DNA of 64,000 nucleotides from Sipunculus nudus (lineage: Eukaryota; Annelida; Sipuncula; Golfingiida; Sipunculidae): positions 78,407,429 to 78,471,428 of the forward strand of contig CM049312.1 in assembly GCA_026874595.1 (NCBI GenBank), given 5' to 3'. Of this stretch, positions 29,770 through 40,950 are shown piece by piece. Under the pieces are notes generated by a model. The model was not told the origin of the DNA. It did not search any database and was given only the letters and a program-made list of their open reading frames with translations. Every line of letters starts with the position of its first letter. The stretch's first letter is position 1. The position numbers and the translations under genes are program-made.

Positions 29770-31095
29770 ATTGTTTGCTTCTGTGGTATCAAGGATAACC
29801 GATACAAAGACAACCTGAGAAGTCCATTTTTTCTCACGTTACGTGTTCATAGCTTTCGTCAATAATCATGAGATCAGTTAGAAGGTCAGTAAGAAGCAGA
29901 GTATCACGAAATGTCAAAGATTCCTCCTCTTCCTGGCCACACAGATCTGAACTTGAACCTATGAACACCACACCCCATCATATCAAAACTCCGTTTCCTA
30001 GAGCATTGCAATTTAAGGCACTCCCACATTACGCCCCTCACGCAGCGGATATACTCTGCAGTCGTCCCAGATCTTAGATCAGACAGAGCGTGCTGTCACA
30101 TTGTTCATCCAGCATCACATTAAACATGTGACACCCACTCTTGTTGGTCTGATAACACCGTTTCTGGCACAGGGTCGAGAATCATACGTACGAGGGCGGA
30201 GGTAAATTTTATATTGTATATCTTATTAATGCGGTTATGGTAAACATGTAAGCTTATGAAGAATCAGACTGTTTCACCTATGAAATCTTTTAACATATAA
30301 CTTTTGTTTTGTACTGTATGTAATAAACTGTCTGTAGTCATATGCACAATAATGGCAAATATTCTAGCTGCAAAATGTTTAAGTGAAGGTCAGATAACGT
30401 TGGTGATCCCATTAAGGTAATACATAGGTATTCGGTATGGCATCTTATGACTGATTTTTGTTGTACCCATTCCCATAACCTTATCTGTTCCTGTGATCTT
30501 TGCTTAGACGTGCATAAATTGGTCATGAGTGATAGTTATATCTCTTTTGTCACGAAGGAGCCTTTATATTCACATCTGAAATATTACATAAATGTATTCA
30601 CTACAAAGAACAAGCGACAATAGTTTACTAAGAATATTGCCAGAAAATATTGGTAGGTGATTACCTTTCCATTGTTAAGTTTTATTGTAGTGCATGCAAT
30701 GTTCCTATTTATTTGCATTGCTTGCTTTCTTAGTTTGAAATCGCATGCACTGTCAAGGATATCATACATTTTTTTTCAGGAGCTCCAAGGTAAAAATGTC
30801 ATGATTCTTTTATCTGATTGATGAATGGGGACCCTTAATATATTAAAATGGAGAATCGGGCGTAACATCATGTGAAACATGAGTGGCATCCAAAATGTAA
30901 AAGAGTAGCTTCGGTGGCAAAAACGAGTGATGAGATAAAGAAACTTATTTAAATGATGGACGGTTCTTTGCCGTTCGACTCTTATGTAATGCGTGCCCCG
31001 ACACACAGAGAAGTCAAATAGAACAAAATAATCAAAAACAGAATAACGTGTCATGTCGCACGTATTCCAAAATATCTCAAAAGGTAGACTTTAAA
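29770..31095. other. Intergenic, no gene recognised
   Basis: Contains only short open frames without domain resemblance, including a 69-codon frame at 29868-30077 with no recognisable motif. Confidence 0.5.
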
Positions 31096-31099
31096 TGAA

Positions 31100-31856
31100 T
31101 GACTGTATAGAATGTTCTCTCAATTGTTTAACATCTGGATGATGGCAGGCTTGTCACCACTGTCGAGCCCCTCAAGGATTATTCGCTTGTCATCAAAGCA
31201 TAACGCCGTCGGTTTTCTCTTCTTTGACTGTATATCACTGATAAGTGACAGCAAGACGATCGTGTTTGAGTTGTCTTCTTCTTGATAGTGAAAGTGAAAT
31301 GATGAATAAGCTGAATAACAGCAAGTTTAAGTAGGTGACACAAATTGCTCTTGGGAATAAAATGTGCATTTGTATGGCCAGACCCGCATACTTTGATCTC
31401 CCACATAAACCTGTTCGAGCACAAGCGATGTACGAATGATACCTCACCAATGTACATGCGAGTAAACTGATCAGTTAATTGGTTTGCCTTCCCGACCAAC
31501 TATGCTTGGTTGAGTACAAGCGAGATATGGTTGATAACACACAGGTGCTCTCGGAGAAACTGCACAGCCGTTTCTTGGGGAACAGGGAACCTAGCGTTGC
31601 GGGACTAGCTGTAGTTTTTACACCTTTACCCGGCGACAACATCGGCCCAGAACTAGTTAATCAAGGCCACCACTGGGCTTAAACACCTGTTTGCAGGCCC
31701 TTGTGAGTCGCAATTACTAACAAATATCATTTGAAATATTTACATACTTAAAAATATTTCGTATATACGAATAAACTTTCGGTTTCCGATATTAAATTTC
31801 GGAAAAAAAATTTTTTTTTTAATTCGGCGTTCGGAGAAACGGCGCTCTACTGTATA
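31100..31856. mobile_element. TIR element related to the 50.3-51.0 and 57.7-58.5 kb modules
   Basis: The stretch from about 31420 (CATGCGAGTAAACTGA, then CCCGGCGACAACATC) to 31730 (TTTGAAATATTTAC) aligns with 58160-58470 and 50790-51010. The right end GAAACGGCGCTCTACTGTA is the inverse of TACAGTAGAACGCCGTTTTT at 57717-57736, i.e. a terminal inverted repeat with a TA target. No transposase is present. Confidence 0.6.
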
Positions 31857-32265
31857 TGGCTTGTCTATGCCAGTCGGTTTGTGATGAAAGGTTAAGTTTG
31901 CAAGGATAACCTTTCATGGATTCTCCTTAGTATGGAAGAAAACAAGGTTTCATTGGATCTGTAAGTTTTGTAGGTTTCCTAATATATAATTGTTACAAAT
32001 GCACGCATATTTATGCCAGTTATGTAAAACAATGGTGTGAGTTAAGCCTGGTATAAAAAATCTGTCAGTTTTTGCGACTTAGCATTTTTATAAACAGAGG
32101 AGGGAAAGGTGATGTTATGAAGATACATTCATTCAAAGTAGATTCAGTGTATTGTTTGTGCATGTCATTTTCCATGCATGTTTTTACACCCCAATAAGAT
32201 TCGAAGAAATTAAATATGGTAAAAAGGCTCAACATATATACAAACTTAGTCATTCTGTGTTATGC

Positions 32266-32269
<4 letters not shown>

Positions 32270-32320
<51 letters not shown>

Positions 32321-32375
32321 CTTTGCTTTTTTATGCTTTATGTTTGGATATCTTGAAAAGTTATTCAGATATATC

Positions 32376-32428
<53 letters not shown>
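32270..32428. repeat. Two (TA)n microsatellites
   Basis: TA runs at 32270-32317 and 32379-32428, separated by about 60 bp of ordinary sequence. Confidence 0.97.
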
Positions 32429-32430
<2 letters not shown>

Positions 32431-33482
32431 GTTATTGCAAATATGAAACGATAACAACAAAAGAACATACCGCGTTTATTTCAGGCAAATTTACAAATCA
32501 AAATTTAAAAATATATGGATCAAGTTATCTCCCTGACTAACCATACAATCAAACATATTTGTCCGAGCCTACGTTGTCCTGACTAATTGAGCGATTTCAC
32601 TGATGTGTTTATTCCCACATATCTTTACAGGAGTAAGGTGACAAATATTAACTAAAAGCAATGTTAACGTATAAAAATCCGGTAATGTAGATAATGCAAT
32701 TAATTATTGTGGATAACACTTTAATCCATGGGTATTTGATTCGCAGTGTTTATTACATAATGATAAAATCTTAAACCAGAACAGATACATTCGGTGACAC
32801 CGTTCCCTTTTCTCTACCTCATGAGATGTATATCCTGCCAAAAACTATTACTCTTCTTCACTTGGTGTGGCTGATGATAGGACTGGACCATTATCTAAAT
32901 AAAAGGAGACTCTAGATGTACCTGCATGTCCTTGTACAGGATACAAAGATATTTGACCCAGTCTTTTTAATACAGTTTTGGCTTTCAGATAAGAAAAAGG
33001 GTATGAATGTCCCTCACTAGCTGCAAAGTGAGTGTCGTTTCAAGCTTGAATCATAGGTAGAGTTGACTGATAATGTGAAATTTTCAGAGATTAAAAATAT
33101 TTTTCCGAACTATTTTATTAAATGTTGGTAGTGTTGATTTCTCATTCAGTTTTATCATGCCTGATTGTTTTGCTACCATAGTGCTTTTACCAATATGTAC
33201 GAAGAAACTTTTAACAATTCATGGAGTAACGTCGTATGTTCAGAAATCAAATCATATGTTTAAAAAATCGTACTTTTTTCTTCTATTGTTGACTAGCAAG
33301 TTTAAATATTTCGATATAAATATTATCTGCAGGGCTTATTTAATTTTGTTTATCCAGAGATTTCCATGCAGTCTTGTTCCCCAATTTTTACCAAACATAA
33401 GAAAAATAGTACTGCATAACTTTTTTGGAGTTTTGATTTATAAAAAGCTAACTTCATCAGAGAAATGTGGTCTACCTTTTAC

Positions 33483-33715
33483 CTATATCTTACGGTTAAC
33501 ACAATAAGCTTTCCGTTCACAGAGTACTCTTGCAAATCCGGAAGGTAGCCACGCACCCCATTTCATAGATGACAGGTTAATAATAATATTTTTTCTCCCC
33601 CAACCTGTGGGCTCTTTCCCGTTTTCCCAGTCTGTGTATTTTACCGTTTCCCCAGTGGACTGCCATATCCATCTCTTATACACTTTTGTTCCAGCTGTCC
33701 AAATCCAGCCGGTGT
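33483..33715 (-). CDS. C-type lectin-like gene, exon 4 (CTLD second half, terminal)
   Basis: Acceptor CTTCTTTCCATCAACAG. It encodes TGWIWTAGTKVYKRWIWQST, YTDWENGKEPTGWG and FARVLCERK, then CVNRKI and a TAG stop. It lacks the inner disulfide cysteines and the WND motif of calcium-binding lectins. Confidence 0.93.
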
Positions 33716-35070
33716 CTGTTGATGGAAAGAAGAAATATGTCAGCTTTAAGAACTATTTTATTACTGAACAATAATTTTCCCTCTACCGGTATGTCTGTTT
33801 GTCTGATTCATATTATGGTTATATCTTATTCGTGAGATTTTAAGTGAAAGATATGATTAATTGAGCTGTTACGTGTAAGATTTGTTAAACCCAAAGTAAC
33901 TTACATGTGTATGATCCTCGAAAATAAAATAAAAAAAAAAAACACTCCTGATTGTTAACGAAAAATCATTCCGAAGACCAATACTTGATTTTACGTTAGG
34001 TGCCTCTGTGCATTAATAAAATTGTGAAGCGTTAAAGCGTCCAGCTATGGCCAAATTTAAAAAAAGCGATAAACACAGTTTACATTACCTTCTTGTGTAA
34101 GAATCCGTAAGAATTTGACAATATGGTTCATCTCTCCGGGTGTTTGTAAGCTTACAAGCTTGGCGTTTATTTTAGTGCACTCCCTTTCAGCATTACCGAA
34201 CCCTGCTACTATTTCATCGATGTATCTGTAACACACAGCCCCTTCTGTAGAGTCTGCCCCCAGGGGGACAAACAAACTCATGAATCCTCCATGGCATGCT
34301 GTATGGAGAGATAAAAAATATAATGTATTCTCCAATATCCCCATTTTATACATTACAGGCTTCTTCCAAAATTGGTTTACAATAGTGGTATATATTGGTG
34401 GATACCCAAAATGAACTTATCTAGCCTATGCAGCTTGTTTAGTGTAGGATACTCGAATTAATTTTAAGATTCTTTTTTTTTCTTCAGTATTTGTATGAAT
34501 GTATACATATTATACACTAAGTATATCGAAGCTACCACTATCCTAATCGTTGGGATTTAGAAAATATATGCACTTTTTATTAACAAAAACATGTTTGTTG
34601 TCGTGTGCACAGGTAAAAAATAAGATAAATGTTTGCCATTTGCAGAAGAATAAGCAGTAAACACTAACAGCATTCTGGTGGTCCTTTCAAATTCAGTATC
34701 GAACCAACAAGACTTGCGACGAACGGAGAGAACGCTTGGCTAAGACAATTTTGTCGACAAAACTCCAGGTATTCTTCACCATTGGTATATGATTTTTCAT
34801 TAACTTTTTCCATCTTTGAAACACGAGGTTTTAATATGTCAGCAGCAGATATACAAACTAAAATAAGAATATAGAAAAATGAAATTAAATAAACAAAGAT
34901 ACAAAATTTAAGGTAGGAGATTAGTGGTTCATTCTTAATATTAGGGGCTTGTCCACCTAAATAACTAAAACGCGATTAAGGGACAGCAAATACATTCAGC
35001 AGTTTGAAGTACCTGAATATGTGAGGAAAGAAAGACATAAATTCAGCCTGAAGACCATCCTCATGCCCAT
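33483..35070 (-). CDS. Secreted C-type lectin-like domain protein: whole-gene span
   Basis: Four minus-strand exons (35070-35013, 34857-34669, 34298-34089, 33715-33483) join to 690 nt, 229 residues plus stop. All three introns are in phase 1. The order is: an N-terminal hydrophobic signal (residues 1 to about 25, MGMRMVFRLNLCLSFLTYS..), a cysteine-containing linker ending GPPECSCHGGF, then a C-type lectin-like domain to the C terminus. Domain landmarks are CYRYIDE, the AERECTKINAKLVSL helix-strand, E-MNHIV, GWIWTAGT, WIWQSTGE, YTDWENGKEPT and the final VLCER. EPT replaces the sugar/Ca2+ EPN or QPD triplet and there is no WND. The usual inner cysteine pair is absent while the outer pair (EREC and VLCE) remains. 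So it probably does not bind sugar by the classical calcium-dependent mode. The ligand is unknown; mollusc lectins of this type are often immune or mucus proteins. Confidence 0.9.
34089..34298 (-). CDS. C-type lectin-like gene, exon 3 (CTLD first half)
   Basis: Acceptor CTCTCCATACAG and donor GAAG|GTAATG enclose 210 nt. It encodes CHGGFMSLFVPLGAD, CYRYIDE, AERECTKINAKLVSLQTPGE and NHIVKFLRIL, the first half of the lectin fold. Confidence 0.92.
34669..34857 (-). CDS. C-type lectin-like gene, exon 2 (linker)
   Basis: Acceptor CTTATTTTAG and donor GCT|GTTAGT enclose 189 nt encoding VCISAADILKPRVSKMEKVN to KGPPEC. It contains CRQNCLSQ and reads through to the lectin exon in phase 1. No recognised domain. 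Confidence 0.85.
35013..35070 (-). CDS. C-type lectin-like gene, exon 1 (signal peptide)
   Basis: Starts at the first of three closely spaced ATGs (MGMRM) and encodes a hydrophobic LNLCLSFLTYS. It ends in phase 1 at TCAG|GTACTT. An acceptor-like TTTAATTTTACAG just upstream on the minus strand (about 35155-35170) suggests an additional 5' non-coding exon. Which ATG is used is not decided by the sequence. Confidence 0.75.
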
Positions 35071-35169
35071 ATTTTCCTGCTAGATATTATTGCTTTCCAT
35101 ACACATGTATTGCCAAACAAATTAGATGTTCCGTTGCTCTCCTGGCGGGTTCTGTAAAATTAAAACAAC

Positions 35170-37200
35170 TGACGATTTATATATATAGATAAATGTAATA
35201 TAATGAAATATAAGTTAATTTTAGAGATAAATATTATTTATGAACGAATAACTTACAAAACAGGAGGAAACCTTTAAAAGGTAAATCCTATTGTTTCGTC
35301 TTTAAAATTTCATTATTGACTCTATATATTTTTATCATAGTGCGCAGGTCCTTACAAAATACACCGTTACGCCAATAAGTCGTTTAAATAATTCTTCTCT
35401 CACGGACCCCAAATGTTATTACAAATACCGTGATGTTGAGCTAAGCAGAAAGGCAATGCGACTGTGATGTTGAGGGAAAGCGCACACAAATCGTATTCAA
35501 TGCCACGACGCTGGTATGGAACAAATACTGCTTAATGTGTCTGACAGGTAAAGCGTCCCCTAAGCCGAGTATCTTGATTTAGTTGACATGACAACTTTTC
35601 TTCTCTACATCAGATCGATCGAGTCCAATTAAATGGTTTAAAAGAGCCTGGTTAAAATAGATAAAGGGAGAATTATGTGGCATGTTAGCCTATTCATTGT
35701 CTGCAGAAAGGTATGGAGAATTCAGATGGCTTGTCATACGAAAAACATTGATTGTTTGTTAATAATTGGCATGGTCAATGTAGCGCTACACGTCTTCGGC
35801 TGAATTTAACGCAGGCCGATTAGCTTTATAACATCAATTATGATGAGTTGAAATATAAATAAAAACAAAATAAATGTACATGTTAATACGCCAGATTATT
35901 TATCTGCCAGTTATAATTTTAATACCATATATACGGATGTATCTATTATTTGTCACTTATCTATATGTACCAGGCTAGAGTATTTCTAATGTCGCTATAT
36001 TATGTATCAGAAACCATATAGCACGACATGTCTTAACTAAAATACCATACATACATATGTTTAATGTATGTATTATTAATCACTTATCTATATGTATCCT
36101 TGAAACGAGAGCATTTTTACAAACAAGTTATATCTTGTATCAGTAACGATATTGCATTATGACATTCACAATATATTCCATTATATGTTCTTATCTGTAT
36201 GTTTCACTTACATATGTGTATCCCTGTAACGAAAATAACGATATTGCATGATAACATGCAAAATAACCTCATTGTTCCCTTACTTGTTTTTAATTTGCTG
36301 GTTAGAGATATTACTTCAATAACATAAAAATGTCTAAATTATAACTGTCGGTGATGACACCGGACTTTTGTCACGGAACTCCTCTGACGCCAGCGATAAT
36401 CTGGTCAGGAACTGTCAAAATGAAATAAAATGTGTCTGCAAAGGGACTCACTCTTTCCGTAAATCCAGAGATGCTTCAAATTAAATTTAGGAAAGAACTG
36501 TCGTCGGCAGTAAGCATTTAGGTTTGTTACCCTGATTTAAGTCCTGAGGCCCTCCAATTTGATTTCATTCAATTAATAAAATATGTAGTGAATAGGGTTT
36601 TAAAGAAACCTATCTATTGCCTTATCCATTTCTTATTAATCTACATATTGTCTGTAGGCATGTTATTCCTAAGCCCTGTGGAAAATAATTTATACCTGTT
36701 AGTTTTGGTTTGTGGTGCTTTCTATTAATAATATAGTATCGCCATTATATTCATTATGTTGATCGGTCATCTGTCTATTTTTCGGAGAGACTGGTTAGGA
36801 TAGGCTAATGTGAATAAAAATAGAAAAATGACAAATCTAGAGTCTATAATCTTCAAGGAAAGACATCCTTCCGGGGTAATGAATGTGTCCATACAATTTA
36901 AGTATTACCTTGCACACAGCATTAGCCCCACGTCTGTAAAGAAAGTATGAAAAAAATTAAGGAGGTTTAAATTAACAAATTCATGGTAAGAAACAGTTTT
37001 AGGATTAAACCAATTACATCGCTACATATAAATACATTGTTTGAAGGGTTACCTTATAATATTTTTGTTTCATATTGGTTTCACAAATTATTTCATAAAT
37101 TACGTGGATATAAAGAAAATTAACAAACCTGTTTACCGTAGGATCGAAATTTTCTTACATATTACTATGAAAGGTTCAAGGAAAGTTTAAAGTATATTCC
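35170..37200. other. Region upstream of the lectin gene, no gene recognised
   Basis: AT-rich, with no open frame or splice-bounded exon that I can support. It may contain the lectin promoter and a 5' untranslated exon. Confidence 0.45.
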
Positions 37201-37220
37201 ACTTAAAGGTAAGGTGGCAT

Positions 37221-38512
37221 ACCCTCGTGCCCTCTCCTTTATATGCACACCTCTTCACAGACCTGCCCTGTCCTTTATATGCACACCTCCTCTACAGACC
37301 TGCCCTGTCCTTTATATGCACACCTCCTCTACAGACCTGCCCTGTCCTTTATATGCACACCTCCTCTACAGACCTGCCCTGTCCTTTATATGCACACCTC
37401 CTCCACAGACCTGCCCTGTCCTTTATATGCACACCTCCTCCACAGACCTGCCCTGTCCTTTATATGTACACCTCCTCTACAGACCTGCCCTGTCCTTTAT
37501 ATGCACACCTCCTCCACAGACCTGCCCTGTCCTTTATATGCACACCTCCTCTACAGACCTGCCCTGTCCTTTATATGCACACCTCTACAGACCTGCCCTG
37601 TCCTTTATATGCACACCTCCTCTACAGACCTGCCCTGTCCTTTATATGCACACCTCCTCTACAGACCTGCCCTGTCCTTTATATGCACACCTCCTCTACA
37701 GACCTGCCCTGTCCTTTATATGCACACCTCCTCTACAGACCTGCCCTGTCCTTTATATGCACACCTCTTCACAGACCTGCCCTCTCCTTTATATGCACAC
37801 CTCCTCTACAGACCTGCCCTCTCCTTTATATGCACACCTCCTCTACAGACCTGCCCTCTCCTTTATATGCACACCTCCTCTACAGACCTGCCCTCTCCTT
37901 TATATGCACACCTCCTCTACAGACCTGCCCTCTCCTTTATATGCACACCTCCTCTACAGACCTGCCCTCTCCTTTATATGCACACCTCCTCTACAGACCT
38001 GCCCTCTCCTTTATATGCACACCTTCTCTACAGACCTGCCCTCTCCTTTATATGCACACCTCCTCTACAGACCTGCCCTCTCCTTTATATGCACACCTCC
38101 TCTACAGACCTGCCCTCTCCTTTATATGCACACCTCTACAGACCTGCCCTCTCCTTTATATGCACACCTCCTCTACAGACCTGCCCTCTCCTTTATATGC
38201 ACACCTCCTCTACAGACCTGCCCTGTCCTCTATATGCACACCTCCTCCACAGACCTGCCCTGTCCTTTATATGCACACCTCCTCTACAGACCTGCCCTGT
38301 CCTTTATATGCACACCTCCTCTACAGACCTGCCCTGTCCTTTATATGCACACCTCCTCTACAGACCTGCCCTGTCCTTTATATGCACACCTCCTCTACAG
38401 ACCTGCCCTGTCCTTTATATGCACACCTCTTCACAGACCTGCCCTGTCCTTTATATGCACACCTCCTCTACAGACCTGCCCTGTCCTTTATATGCACACC
38501 TCTACAGACCTC
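37221..38512. repeat. ~37-bp minisatellite, about 35 copies
   Basis: The unit is built from CCTGCCCTGTCCTTTATATG followed by CACACCTCCTCTACAGA. Some units lack three bases (CACACCTCTACAGA) and some carry CACCTCTTCACAGA. The tenth base defines blocks: mostly CCTGCCCTGTCC to about 37770, CCTGCCCTCTCC to about 38220, then CCTGCCCTGTCC again. Because 37 is not a multiple of three and the unit lacks stops in any phase, all three forward frames stay open for over 400 codons. Confidence 0.97.
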
Positions 38513-39558
38513 CCAAAAATGAAAAGAACACCGGCGAGTACTTGCTTGGTTGGTCAAACTTTAATTAAATCAGTGTTAACACAACGACCGTACAATAGCA
38601 GAACACAGGTCAACTGTTTGTACACAAAAACTGCTTAGAGCAGTTATCAGACTGAGCTACACATTAGTAAGTATTTGGCTTACCGTCACTTTAAATTGTC
38701 AGAATAAAACTAAAATAAAAATCAAATTCCAAACGCCCGTCTGCTCGAAAGTTGGTCTGTTCGACTTTGAAAATAATAAAACACACAAACGAGAGTTATG
38801 AGTTATTTGGTGTATGCTGATTACATAAAACTAATTATAGGAAAACACGGTCCCTTTCTGGACCAATTAGCGACTGGTCCAGTTTAATACCTAAATCGAG
38901 ATCTGGTCCGGAACAAATACCGATTTAGAGGGTGAGTGGACAAAACATAGCATTATGCCTTAGCCATATCCTTTTGAATAAATTAAGGTATATCCTCCTG
39001 AGCTCAGGCTAATTATAACTCAGATTTCACCATAAAAACATTTTCTTCGCCGTGTGCAACAATAAAAACAATAAGTAATCAGTGTAAGTCACTACCATCG
39101 ACTTTTCTATTTGAAATATGTTGAACGTGAGTTGGATTCAGTTGGCATTAATCGCAGGTGCCTGTTGATATATGCATCTGACTGACTGCAACCAGAGGAC
39201 TGTGACTTAGTTAATGTATTGCATGTTCAATATGGAAGTATAACCAGATGATTGTTTCAATAGTTTATTTTACATTAATATTATCATGTTTGGATATTAG
39301 CATGAGATCGTAGGTGAGAGAGCAGACGTGTCTCGTTTGATGTTAATTTCAGTACAGTTTAATAACGGGGGAGCTGTCTTTATTTGGCCGTCTCTATAGC
39401 AACGAGTGATTATTTTAGACAACAAAAGATGAGCACCTGTGTTATTTGGTTTTTCTCAGGGGTTTGTCTCTGGAGGCGTGTCCATATTAACATTCATGTA
39501 ATTATTGACGGTCGGTATAATAGGGAGTGGTGATGTGCCAGAAGACGGTCAGGACGTG

Positions 39559-39580
39559 TGACGTCAGCATGCATATATAA
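39559..39580 (+). promoter_or_regulatory. Candidate promoter: CRE plus TATA box
   Basis: A perfect palindromic TGACGTCA (39559-39566) is followed 7 bp later by TATATAA (39574-39580). The corresponding bases in the inverted copy near 46.37-46.39 kb read TGATGTCT and TGTATTAG, so both elements are lost there. An open frame conserved between the copies starts about 90 bp downstream. Confidence 0.45.
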
Positions 39581-39667
39581 GACGTGAGTAAGAAGAAATT
39601 CGCTCCAATTGCCAAATCAGCGCGCCAGTTGGGGTAGCCTTACGATATATGCAGTCCAGATGCAGGT

Positions 39668-39805
39668 CTGCATGCATCACAGTTCAGACAACAGGCAGAT
39701 GATGTCTATAAGCGTAGAAAGTCGGTGTCTGAGGAAAGCCAGGGTGATTTCTCTGTAACAAGCTTCAGAGCGAATATCGCATTTTGCGATGGACTGGTAA
39801 TATAG
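39668..39805 (+). CDS. Exon-like open frame conserved in both arms of the inverted repeat
   Basis: The frame encodes 45 residues from LHASQFRQQADDVYKRRKSV to CDGLVI, ending in TAG at 39803. The other arm (46280 to about 46150, minus) gives LHVSQWRQLSDDVQKRRKSV in the same frame, then SGEGHSDFSVKDFRPSISF. Amino-acid similarity is retained through many base changes, with a 1-nt length difference only near the end. Both frames are preceded by CAG|GTCTGCATG, compatible with a splice acceptor, and neither has an in-frame ATG. Protein family not recognised. It could be an internal exon of an unrecognised gene or a degraded element ORF. Confidence 0.4.
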   Translation: MHASQFRQQADDVYKRRKSVSEESQGDFSVTSFRANIAFCDGLVI

Positions 39806-40729
39806 GGATTAATACATGTTGTGAGCGCTTCCAGAAATAGACCGAGAATATAACATAAACGCGTAACTATAGAGGTACTAGATATCGTTGTGTGGAGGCA
39901 TATTCGGACACCTAGAGACGGTAATCTTTATTCATATTTCCTCATGCATTTTTTTTTACAATATCATTATCATTAATAACAGTTGAAGGCCTTATATTCC
40001 AAACTTACATAAAAAGATTTACAGATATTTACGGTTTACAGATATTTGCTACTATTTATAGGACTACTATACGCTTTTGTAAACAGTAACTAGAATATTC
40101 TTTTATATTAATAAGCCAGACCACTGTTGTACCTGCTGTAACAGTTTATTTGATTATAAGACTGGCACCTATGTTTTTTCTTATTGCTGGCCTGAGCCAC
40201 AGTCATAGCGGAATCGCTGACCAACAGATAGCTAGACCGACCTCTCTGAGCATCTGTTTTGTTTTATACTCTGTCAGTATAAAACTGAACCTTTCCTATA
40301 AATTAATACGATTTCCTGGCTACTGTACGGTTCCTCTCATACCCGCTCTAAATTAACAAAACATGTGTCACAATGTATATTACTGTATACCAAAATGGTC
40401 AAAGGGACATAGTCAGGAGCAATAATATGCCTGTTCGAAGCCATTGAGAAGAATAGTTAATTAATTTAATTAATTTGGTTTAACAACATTTTTTCTTCAT
40501 TATTTAGCAAATTTAAAACGGCCAAATAAGCCTCTGATGTCAAATGCTTCCATACAGCAACTATTTTGACCCGACCCTTAGAATGGGTGTTCTGTTATGA
40601 CTTGCATCATGACTCGCAGGCCCCTTTAAGTTTACGTTAGAAGGCGTGCGTGTCTTTTTATCATGGCCAGTATTCTCTGTGTTCAGAATACGAGCGTACA
40701 CTGTAGATCTGTATATCATATGTCAATTG

Positions 40730-40950
40730 CCATTGGTCCAACCTGCGACCACCTGTGAAATGCGGGCAACTGACTATAACGACCACGTACTGGATATCAG
40801 CCCCTTATCTTTAGACAAAACCTGTGTAAAACGACCACCTGGCTATTAAGGATTACGGGCAGTTTTTCCCGACCAAATTGATACATTACTTATCAACTGA
40901 CCTGCCTTATGCGGGCACTCATTGTGCTACTCTCTGACCAGCGCTGACCG
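40730..40950. repeat. GACCACCTG-type subterminal repeat
   Basis: Contains CCTGCGACCACCTGTGAAAT, ACGACCACGTAC, ACGACCACCTGGCTATTA and ACCTGCCTTATGCGGGCA. The same style occurs at 42485-42556. I read it as a short non-autonomous DNA element with repeated subterminal motifs. Confidence 0.5.

Larger units (their letters stand above)
39190..39920 (+). repeat. Large inverted repeat, left arm
   Basis: Aligns in reverse-complement with 46020-46810 over nearly its whole length. Shared strings (this strand) include CTGTGACTTAG, CAGATGATTG, GTCTCTGGAGGCGT, AGCGTAGAAAGTCGGTGTCT, GTGATTTCTCTGTAA and TTGTGTGGAGGC. It is clearly diverged, so not a recent or assembly-made palindrome. Its first ~180 bp also recur at 1-170. 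Confidence 0.85.

Noticed and set aside
29868-30077. 69-codon Arg/Ser-rich frame
   Set aside because: No recognised motif, no splice sites of note and no second copy to test conservation.
32152-32540. Open frames rich in Tyr-Ile across TA runs (also at 49.6, 51.1 and 60.9 kb)
   Set aside because: Translations of TA microsatellites; no coding evidence outside the repeat.
37214-38638. Three overlapping open frames of 431-474 codons as a Pro/Cys-rich secreted protein
   Set aside because: They are the three phases of one stop-free ~37-bp minisatellite; no signal peptide, splice context or non-repetitive domain supports a gene.
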